Positions 59,035 to 64,000 of a stretch of DNA of 64,000 bases are shown here, in pieces. Each line of letters opens with the position of its first letter. The stretch's first letter is position 1. Below the pieces are notes generated by a model that saw nothing but the letters and a program-made list of their open reading frames with translations, searched no databases and was not told where the DNA came from. The translations under genes and the position numbers were made by a program. Origin of the DNA: Clostridiales bacterium (GTDB lineage: Bacteria > Bacillota > Clostridia > Christensenellales > Aristaeellaceae); contig SFJH01000007.1 in NCBI GenBank assembly GCA_004555155.1, positions 6,633-70,632 on the forward strand, in the 5' to 3' direction.

Positions 59035-60114
59035 ATGAAATTTCTTGAAACCCGGGCCGGGCAGGTCCCGCTGCCGGCGTTCTTCCCGGACGCCACCTAC
59101 GGCGCGATCCGCGCGGGCTCCTTTGACGATGTGTACGCCGCCGGACTGCACGGCTGCGAGATGAACAGCTATCACCTGATGACCAAGCCCGGCGCAAAGC
59201 TGATCAAGTCCCTGGGCGGACTCCACGGCTTCACCGGCTATACCGGCGCGATTCTCACCGATTCCGGCGGATTCCAGCTCTATTCCCTGATCCGCGAAAA
59301 CAGCGATTACGGCGAGATCCGCGACAAGGAGATCATCTTCCGCCCCGACCGTGGCAAGGAAAAGATCACCTTCACCCCGGAAAAGTGCATTCAGGTACAG
59401 TTCCAGTACGGCTCCGACATCATGATGGCGCTGGACATGTGCACCCATCCTGACGATCCGCCGGAGGTGCAGCGCCGCAGCGTGGAGCTGACGGTGAAGT
59501 GGGGCCGGCGCTGCCGCGAGGAGTTCGACAAGCTGGCCGGAAAATCGGAGCGCCGGCCGCTGCTGTTCGGCATCGTGCAGGGCGGCAGCGATCCCGCGCT
59601 GCGCAGGGAGTGCGCCGACCGCCTGGAGGAGATCGGCTTCGACGGCTACGGCTTCGGCGGCTGGCCGCTGGATGCCAACGGCGCCTTCCGCCCGGACATT
59701 CTGAAGATGGCCGCCGACGCCATGCCCGACGGCAAGATCAAGTACGCCATGGGTCTGGGCCGGCCGGAGGAAATCGTTCAGTGCGTGGAGATGGGCTACA
59801 GCCTGTTCGACTGCGTGATTCCCACCCGCGAGGCGCGCCACCAGCGGCTGTACGTGTTCGCCGACGGCTGCGCCACGCCGGAGGGCGTGCGCCGTCCAGA
59901 CGGCAAATTCTACAAATTCCACTACGCCCTGGACGACCGTCATGCCCGCGACGGCGCGCCGGTGGATCCCACCTGCGACTGCGAGCTCTGCCGCCGCCAC
60001 TCCCGGGCCTATCTGCACCACCTCTTCAAGATGAACGATCCCCAGGCGATGCGCCTGGCCACGGCCCACAACCTGCGTTTCTACGGCCGCCTCCTTCGTC
60101 TATTAGCAAACTGA
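59035..60114 (+). CDS. tgt: tRNA-guanine transglycosylase-like protein
   Basis: A 359-residue member of the TGT family, which swap guanine 34 of tRNA for a 7-deazaguanine. Conserved parts: ILTDSGGFQLYSL, GSDIMMALDMC, LFGIVQGGSDPALRRECAD, the nucleophile Asp in FDCVIPTREARHQ, and the zinc site CDCELCRRHSRAYLHHLF. The base-recognition loop, usually GGLSVGE, reads GFGGWPLDANG, so the incoming base may differ from preQ1 or queuine. The ATG at 59035 has GTGAGG upstream, 6 bases after the Fpg-like gene. Its stop lies within a tandem repeat. No queA or que synthesis gene is in the window. Confidence 0.87.
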   Translation: MKFLETRAGQVPLPAFFPDATYGAIRAGSFDDVYAAGLHGCEMNSYHLMTKPGAKLIKSLGGLHGFTGYTGAILTDSGGFQLYSLIRENSDYGEIRDKEIIFRPDRGKEKITFTPEKCIQVQFQYGSDIMMALDMCTHPDDPPEVQRRSVELTVKWGRRCREEFDKLAGKSERRPLLFGIVQGGSDPALRRECADRLEEIGFDGYGFGGWPLDANGAFRPDILKMAADAMPDGKIKYAMGLGRPEEIVQCVEMGYSLFDCVIPTREARHQRLYVFADGCATPEGVRRPDGKFYKFHYALDDRHARDGAPVDPTCDCELCRRHSRAYLHHLFKMNDPQAMRLATAHNLRFYGRLLRLLAN

Positions 60115-60165
60115 GTTTGCATCCACTTGCTGCCGGCAAACTGAGTTTGCATCCACTTGCTACCG
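60106..60165 (+). repeat. Two tandem 30-bp repeats across the tgt stop codon
   Basis: Unit 1 (60106-60135) and unit 2 (60136-60165) differ at one base. Each contains the palindrome GCAAACT-G-AGTTTGC and ATCCACTTGCT. The tgt stop TGA (60112-60114) is inside the first palindrome, so the last codons of tgt come from the repeat. Confidence 0.9.
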
Positions 60166-60318
60166 CGTTTATGCGGCGGATTCTTCGGCGCTGTGGTAGC
60201 GCCTTGAATCCTGTGCTGCGTTTCTGGGGCGGACGTGCTGCTGTCTGACGATTTTGCACCGGACGGCGGCGCAAAATCTGCGTTTGGGACTTTCGAGGAT
60301 ATTGCACCAAGAGGAGGG
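60166..60318 (+). promoter_or_regulatory. Leader region of the ArmA/RmtB-like gene
   Basis: 153 bases with GGCGCT-GTGG-T-AGCGCC (near 60188) and GATTTTGC with GCAAAATC (60249 on) hairpins. In-frame codons from a GTG at 60235 run into the methyltransferase without a stop, so an N-terminal extension or leader peptide of 28 codons is possible. No clear promoter was seen; readthrough from tgt is likely. Confidence 0.4.
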
Positions 60319-61074
60319 ATGGACTTGGACGAGAGGTCTTTGGCGCTGTTTGAAAAGCTGTCCTCCAACAGGAAGTATTCGGACGTCTGTCCGGACGCCG
60401 TCCGCCGGGTGATTTCGGAGTGCGAGGGGCGGTACCGGAAGCCGAAGGATCTGGAGAAGGCTGTGCGCGAGCGCCTGCACGGTGTGACCAGCGCGTTCAA
60501 CGATCTGGGGCCGGGCGCGGCGCAGGCGGCGTCCTGCATCTCGGACGACGAATCGCTGGCGGACATGCTCCGCCGCCACGCCTCCACCCGGGAGCGCCTG
60601 CCGCTTTCGGCGATGGACGCGCTTTATGCCCGGATTTTCAAGACGACCGGCCGGCCGGAGAGCGTCCTCGACCTCGCCTGCGGGCTGAATCCCCTCTATC
60701 TGATTCACCGCTTCGGCTGCCGCGTGGTGGGCGTCGACATCAGCAAAAGCTGCGTCGATCTGATTCCCGAAGGGATCTGGGGCGATCTGCTGTGCGAAAA
60801 CGCCATCCCCCGGGAGCCGTTCCACATCGCGCTGCTGTTCAAGATTCTGCCGCTGCTGGAGCGTCAGCGCGCCGGCGCGGCGATGGACGTGATGCGCGCC
60901 GTGAACGCAAAATATCTGGTTGCGTCCTTCCCCACCCGCACGATGGGCGGGCGCAACGTGGGCATGGAGGCGCACTACTCGGAATGGATGGAGGCCCATC
61001 TGCCCGAAAACCGCGCCGCCGCCGCCCGCTTCGCGACGGAGAACGAGCTGTTCTATATTCTCGAGGAGGATTGA
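60319..61074 (+). CDS. 16S rRNA (G1405-N7) methyltransferase, ArmA/RmtB family
   Basis: A 251-residue homologue of the ArmA/RmtA-H enzymes (RmtB is also 251), which methylate N7 of G1405 and block gentamicin-type aminoglycosides. Family marks: SSNRKYSDVCPDAVRRVI near the start, the RERLHGVTSAF helix, RRHASTRERL, the SAM motif VLDLACGLNPLYLIHRFGC near residue 117, LLFKILPLLERQRAGAAM, and SFPTRTMGGRNVGMEAHY. The ATG at 60319 sits only 1 base after GAGGAGG; TTG at 60325 (7 bases) or the upstream GTG at 60235 could be the true start. The stop is 1 base before rsmI, so the two are coupled. Chromosomal housekeeping context, no transposon gene. Confidence 0.9.
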   Translation: MDLDERSLALFEKLSSNRKYSDVCPDAVRRVISECEGRYRKPKDLEKAVRERLHGVTSAFNDLGPGAAQAASCISDDESLADMLRRHASTRERLPLSAMDALYARIFKTTGRPESVLDLACGLNPLYLIHRFGCRVVGVDISKSCVDLIPEGIWGDLLCENAIPREPFHIALLFKILPLLERQRAGAAMDVMRAVNAKYLVASFPTRTMGGRNVGMEAHYSEWMEAHLPENRAAAARFATENELFYILEED

Positions 61075-61075
61075 C

Positions 61076-61933
61076 ATGCCGAAGCTGTATGTGGTGGCCA
61101 CGCCCATCGGAAACCTGAACGACCTGACGCCGCGGATGCGCGAGGCGCTGGAGTGCGCCGACCTGATCGCGGCGGAGGACACCCGGGTGACGATGAAGCT
61201 GCTGAGCCACTTTGATCTGAAAAAGCCGATGGTCTCCTGCCACCGGCACAACGAGGACGCCCGCGCGCCGCAGATCGTGGAGCGAATGCTCGCGGAAGAT
61301 CTGACCGTGGCTCTGACCTGCGACGCCGGCACGCCGGGCATCTCCGACCCCGGCCATCTGCTGGTTCGGGCGTGCTGGGAGGCGGGCGTGCCGGTGGAGC
61401 CGGTGTGCGGACCCTCTGCGGTGGTCACGGCGCTGTCGACCTCCGGGTTCGACGCGCGGGAATTCGCGTTCTACGGCTTTCTGCCCCGCGAGAAAAAACC
61501 CCTGAAGGACAAGCTGGAGTCCATCCGCCGGGCGGGCGTCCCCGTGTTCGTGCTGTATGAATCGCCGCACCGCGTGGTCGATCTGGTTGCACAGCTGGCT
61601 GAACTGTGGCCGGAGTGCATGCTGTGTGTCTGCTCCGATCTGACCAAGCGCTTCGAGCGCATCTATCGCGGCCCCGCCCCGGAGGTTCTCGCGCAGCTCC
61701 AGGCGAATCCCAGCGTGGACAAGGGCGAATACTGCATGGCGGTGGACATCTCCATGCTGCCGCCGGCGGAATCCCCCGAAACTCCCAAGCTGGACGCCGC
61801 CACCTTCATGCTCTCCCGCATTCTCAAGGGCGACGACCTCGACGAAGCCGCCTCCGCCGCCAAAGACGCCGGTTATCCGCGCAACGAGCTCTATCGCGCC
61901 AAGCTGAAGCTGTCCGAGCTGTTCGAGGACTAA
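61076..61933 (+). CDS. rsmI: 16S rRNA (C1402-2'-O) methyltransferase RsmI
   Basis: A 285-residue tetrapyrrole-methylase-fold enzyme that adds the 2'-O-methyl to C1402, the same base RsmH modifies. Motifs: KLYVVATPIGNLNDLTPRM, DLIAAEDTRVTMKLL, LTCDAGTPGISDPG and GPSAVVTALSTSGF, then FYGFLPREKK. The C-terminal KRILKGDDLDEAAS-type helix domain is present. The ATG at 61076 follows GAGGAGG in the end of the ArmA/RmtB-like gene. In Bacillus the gene (yabC-yazA region neighbour) lies elsewhere. Confidence 0.96.
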   Translation: MPKLYVVATPIGNLNDLTPRMREALECADLIAAEDTRVTMKLLSHFDLKKPMVSCHRHNEDARAPQIVERMLAEDLTVALTCDAGTPGISDPGHLLVRACWEAGVPVEPVCGPSAVVTALSTSGFDAREFAFYGFLPREKKPLKDKLESIRRAGVPVFVLYESPHRVVDLVAQLAELWPECMLCVCSDLTKRFERIYRGPAPEVLAQLQANPSVDKGEYCMAVDISMLPPAESPETPKLDAATFMLSRILKGDDLDEAASAAKDAGYPRNELYRAKLKLSELFED

Positions 61934-61937
61934 ACCC

Positions 61938-62057
61938 CATCCCCCCACGACGCAAGCCGCCACCACGGCGGCGCAGCGTCCGACGCACGCCACCACTCCG
62001 AACGATCCCCCAGCCGGAAGAGTCCAGAGAAACTCAGTTTCTCTGGCGGGGTCCAGG
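61938..62057 (+). repeat. Interspersed palindromic repeat, copy B
   Basis: Same element as copy A, nearly identical to copy C through GGGGTCCAGG, after which it diverges (AGCTCCCCTACG) and lacks the right-hand AGGGGC/GCCCCT hairpin. Starts 5 bases after the rsmI stop. The 23-bp palindrome is at about 62023-62045. Confidence 0.9.
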
Positions 62058-62083
62058 AGCTCCCCTACGTCCCCAATCGCTCC

Positions 62084-62222
62084 CATCCCCCCACGACGCA
62101 AGCCGCCACCACGGCGGCGCAGCGTCCGACGCACGCCATCACTCCGAACGATCCCCCAGCCGGAAGAGTCCAGAGAAACTCAGTTTCTCTGGCGGGGTCC
62201 AGGGGCAGCGCCCCTGGAGGGA
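62084..62222 (+). repeat. Interspersed palindromic repeat, copy C
   Basis: Complete copy, 146 bases to the right of copy B in the same orientation, with only a few differences over the shared 120 bases. The right end AGGGGC-AGC-GCCCCT is followed by GGAGGG and an ATG at 62229 opening a 15-codon frame that runs into the secG -10 element; this mini-ORF is probably not functional. Confidence 0.9.
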
Positions 62223-62248
62223 AAATTTATGAAAATTGCGAAAATCTG

Positions 62249-62277
62249 TTGCCTTTTTCGACCAACCATGCTATAAT
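62249..62277 (+). promoter_or_regulatory. Promoter of secG
   Basis: TTGCCT (62249-62254), a 17-base spacer and TATAAT (62272-62277). Confidence 0.75.
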
Positions 62278-62313
62278 ACTTCATGTGTGTTTGATACTTA
62301 AGGAGGATGTTCC

Positions 62314-62745
62314 ATGACTGCTTTGTCGATTATCATTGATGTTGTTCTGATTCTCATTTCCATCATCCTGATCGTTGCTGTTTTGATGCAGCAGGGTCAG
62401 CGTCAGGGCCTGGGCGCCATCGGCGGCGGCGCGGAAACCTTCTTTGGCAAGAATAAGGCGAACACGGTCGATGGCAAGCTCAAGACCATCACCAAGATCG
62501 CTGCTGTCGTCTTCATCGTGCTTGCGATCGTCGCCACGATGATCACTTCCCGTATCACCAGCACCCCTGCCGATACCACCGCTGAAACCGAAATCTCCGA
62601 CACGGCGGACGAAACCGTGGACGAGACCGGGGACGCCGCTTCCGACGAAGCTGACGATGCTGCCGAGGCCGAGCCCACCGAGGAGCCCGCTGCCGATGCC
62701 ACGGATGCACCCGCAGAGGATGAGGCTGCCGAGCCCGAGGCCTGA
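62314..62745 (+). CDS. secG: Preprotein translocase subunit SecG with acidic tail
   Basis: A 143-residue membrane protein; SecG is usually 70-110 residues. Two transmembrane helices (about 3-25 and 58-78) flank the conserved loop QQGQRQGLGAIGGGAETFFG. From residue 82 an unusual tail of about 60 residues is made almost only of Asp, Glu, Ala, Thr and Pro, with no fold. It would face outward or inward depending on topology. The ATG at 62314 follows AAGGAGG. Single gene with promoter and terminator; rnr and smpB, frequent neighbours, are absent. Confidence 0.94.
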   Translation: MTALSIIIDVVLILISIILIVAVLMQQGQRQGLGAIGGGAETFFGKNKANTVDGKLKTITKIAAVVFIVLAIVATMITSRITSTPADTTAETEISDTADETVDETGDAASDEADDAAEAEPTEEPAADATDAPAEDEAAEPEA

Positions 62746-62756
62746 TTTCCGCATTC

Positions 62757-62788
62757 AAACCGCGCTGGAATTGCCAGCGCGGTTTTGT
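62757..62788 (+). terminator. Terminator of secG
   Basis: 12-bp stem AAACCGCGCTGG (62757-62768) with 62774-62785, then TTTTG overlap. Confidence 0.85.
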
Positions 62789-62813
62789 CATGCCCGCCCG
62801 CAGGATTCTGTGC

Positions 62814-62842
62814 TTGACGAGCCCCGCGGGGAATGCTATACT
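62814..62842 (+). promoter_or_regulatory. Promoter of the CBM9-like gene
   Basis: TTGACG (62814-62819), a 17-base spacer and TATACT (62837-62842), about 58 bases before the ATG. Confidence 0.75.
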
Positions 62843-62900
62843 CAGGCCAGCACGGTGCCCGTCAAACTGAAAGCACGCTGCACAAAGGGAGGTATTCCTC

Positions 62901-63248
62901 ATGACCAACCCCCGCTACACGATCTACAAAACCCGCACGCCCATCCTGATCGATGGCAAGCTCGACGGCAAGATCTGGGACAAGGCGCCCTGGTCCGACC
63001 GCTTCATCGACCTCGTCTCCGGCGAGCCGGTCATCTTCGACACCCGCGTGAAGTGCCTGTGGGACGACGAAAACCTCTACATCGCCTTCCGCGCCGAGGA
63101 GCCCTTCGTGACCGGCCAACTGACCGAGCGCGATTCCATCATCTTCCGCGAGAACGATCTCGAGATCTTCCTGGGCGACGGCGACAACCACAAGCCCGAG
63201 AAGTTCTCCGACTGCCTTTTCTCCGAACACTATGTCGAGGATCTGTGA
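62901..63248 (+). CDS. CBM9-like carbohydrate-binding protein, short form
   Basis: A 115-residue protein matching the first half of family 9 carbohydrate-binding-like domains: PILIDGKLDGKIWDKAPWS, TRVKCLWDDENLYIAFRAEEPFV, and RENDLEIFLGDGD, which normally continues into a YYEFEIN strand. Here it ends soon after with HKPEKFSDCLFSEHYVEDL. Full proteins are typically over 200 residues, so this is a truncated gene or a minimal version. It has a good promoter and ribosome site (GGGAGG), no signal peptide, and no continuation is visible in any frame downstream. Confidence 0.75.
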   Translation: MTNPRYTIYKTRTPILIDGKLDGKIWDKAPWSDRFIDLVSGEPVIFDTRVKCLWDDENLYIAFRAEEPFVTGQLTERDSIIFRENDLEIFLGDGDNHKPEKFSDCLFSEHYVEDL

Positions 63249-63303
63249 TCCCGCCGAATCCCCCGCCCGCCGCCGCGGACAGGGGATTTCATTTGGCTTT
63301 TAC

Positions 63304-63333
63304 TTGACAAAACGCCCGCTCACCGTCTATAAT
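63304..63333 (+). promoter_or_regulatory. Promoter of leuS
   Basis: TTGACA (63304-63309), an 18-base spacer and TATAAT (63328-63333). Confidence 0.85.
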
Positions 63334-63339
63334 AGATAT

Positions 63340-63562
63340 TGCATTGAAGGAAAGTATTAAGCGCTTGACTGCGTCCACAGAGAGCCGCCGGTTGCTGAAA
63401 GGCGGCGTCGCACCGCGCCGAACTCGTTCCGGAGCATCCCGGTGTAATGCCGGGCGGGCTGTCCCGTTACAGGCGTTCGAGCGGATTCCCCTGGAATCAA
63501 CGAGAGTGGTACCGCGAAAGGCATGTCCTTCCGTCTCTTATGCAGACGGAAGTTCTTTTTTT
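63340..63562 (+). promoter_or_regulatory. T-box leader of leuS (tRNA-Leu sensing)
   Basis: AGAGAG (63379 on) and the specifier GAACTC with CTC (63423-63425), a Leu codon. The antiterminator is GAG (63504-63506), bulge TGGTACC (63507-63513), and GCG-A-AAGG pairing CCTT-C-CGT then CTC (63535-63537). The terminator pairs 63528-63536 with 63544-63552, followed by TTCTTTTTTT. All canonical T-box parts are present. Confidence 0.93.
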
Positions 63563-63589
63563 ATCAACTATTTTATTGGAGGCGCAACC

Positions 63590-64000
63590 ATGAGAGAAAT
63601 TCCCGCCTACTCTCCGGCAGACATCGAGGTCAAGTGGCAAAAGCACTGGGAGGACAACCACTCCTTCGCCGCTGAGAAGTCCCACGAGAAGCCGAAGTTC
63701 TATCCCCTGATCGAGTTCCCCTATCCCTCCGGCGCGGGCCTGCACGTGGGCCATCCGCGCTCCAACACGGCCATGGACATCATCGCCCGCAAGCGCCGCA
63801 TGGAGGGCTACAACGTGCTGTTCCCCATCGGCTACGACGCCTTCGGCCTGCCCACGGAGAACTACGCCATCAAGAACCACATCCATCCCGCCATCGTGAC
63901 CGAGAAGAACATCGCCCGCTTCCGCAGCCAGCTCAAGCGCCTGGGCTTCTCCTTCGACTACGACCGCGAAATCTCCACCACCGATCCCAAGTACTACAAG
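63590..64000 (+). CDS. leuS: Leucyl-tRNA synthetase (partial, C-terminus off the right edge)
   Basis: The first 137 codons of a class Ia synthetase. MREIPAYSPADIEVKWQKHW is the usual start, and PSGAGLHVGHPRSNTAMDI carries the HIGH motif; MEGYNVLFPIGYDAFGLPTENYA confirms LeuS. The ATG at 63590 follows TTGGAGG. Controlled by the T-box above, whose CUC specifier agrees with leucine. The editing domain and KMSKS lie outside the window. Confidence 0.97.
   Translation, partial: MREIPAYSPADIEVKWQKHWEDNHSFAAEKSHEKPKFYPLIEFPYPSGAGLHVGHPRSNTAMDIIARKRRMEGYNVLFPIGYDAFGLPTENYAIKNHIHPAIVTEKNIARFRSQLKRLGFSFDYDREISTTDPKYYK

Noticed and set aside
60235..60318. 28-codon N-terminal extension of the ArmA/RmtB-like protein from a GTG
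   Set aside because: No good ribosome site and the extension contains a hairpin; without it the protein has exactly the family length. Kept only as an alternative.
60839..62134. A 431-codon minus-strand frame across rsmI and repeats B/C
   Set aside because: It arises from the repeat sequence joined to the complement of rsmI; similar Arg-rich starts recur at every repeat copy.
57112..62222. CRISPR array
   Set aside because: Only three imperfect ~130 bp copies at irregular spacing, no short direct repeats with uniform spacers and no cas gene.
62229..62276. 15-codon ORF with a good ribosome site at the right end of repeat C
   Set aside because: It overlaps the secG promoter and its stop lies in the -10 hexamer, so it would not be transcribed from that promoter.

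Overview
This 64 kb window is GC-rich chromosomal DNA from a member of the Firmicutes, most likely an anaerobic, spore-forming member of the Clostridia, possibly near the Christensenellales. The evidence is RNase Y, a PyrR-type pyrimidine attenuator, T-box leaders on trpS and leuS, a PASTA kinase/PP2C pair, the spore protein GerW with its DUF2953 partner, the yerC-pcrA-ligA order, and the long yicC-gmk-rpoZ-coaBC-priA-def-fmt-rsmB-rlmN-prpC-prkC-rsgA-rpe operon known from Bacillus. GC content and taxonomy were judged by eye. No tRNA, rRNA, CRISPR array, insertion sequence or phage gene was recognised.

Layout. 1-4.5 kb: a CUT1-type oligosaccharide ABC importer (minus) diverging from a short GH29 fucosidase. 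5-11.4 kb: a PfoR-like membrane protein, a glycerophosphodiester phosphodiesterase, Hsp20, RNase Y and a large GT-C-like membrane protein. 11.5-16.2 kb: an RsmC-like methyltransferase, the DUF2953-gerW sporulation pair, an unknown protein, and pyrR-uraA behind an attenuator. 16.3-31.9 kb: a lipobox-bearing serpin, then the large housekeeping operon read right to left. It carries two tandem deformylases and an RsmB with an Arg/Gly-rich N-terminal extension. 31.9-40.4 kb: ligA, pcrA, yerC, a secreted zinc-motif protein, a third divergent deformylase, a beta-helix protein and pgi. 40.4-50.2 kb (plus strand): a DUF3810 protein, a 2-hydroxyacid dehydrogenase, a ROK kinase-GH42-aldo/keto reductase-GlpP operon, a metallophosphoesterase, a 6S-like RNA and a DUF4091 protein. 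50.5-55.6 kb: deoC, a methyltransferase, an ABC-F ATPase, an AEC transporter and YqeY. 55.6-64 kb: T-box/trpS, an rRNA/tRNA modification block, secG, a truncated CBM9-like gene and T-box/leuS (cut by the window edge).

The most striking region is 57.1-62.2 kb. rsmH, a degenerate Fpg/Nei-like gene, a divergent TGT-like gene, a homologue of the ArmA/RmtB 16S rRNA m7G1405 aminoglycoside-resistance methyltransferases, and rsmI are packed head to tail. RsmH and RsmI both modify C1402 of helix 44, and ArmA/RmtB enzymes modify G1405, three bases away. The block is bounded on the left by one copy and on the right by two tandem copies, all in the same orientation, of a ~130 bp palindrome-rich repeat. 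It therefore looks like a decoding-centre modification cassette assembled or moved by recombination between repeats.

Regulation visible in the sequence includes many near-consensus sigma-A promoters, among them exact TTGACA-17-TATAAT at 41470, 48240 and 55607. Two T-box leaders have specifiers UGG and CUC matching their genes. A PyrR-binding loop with attenuator precedes pyrR-uraA, and in two places a ribosome binding site is buried in the 3' arm of a stable hairpin.
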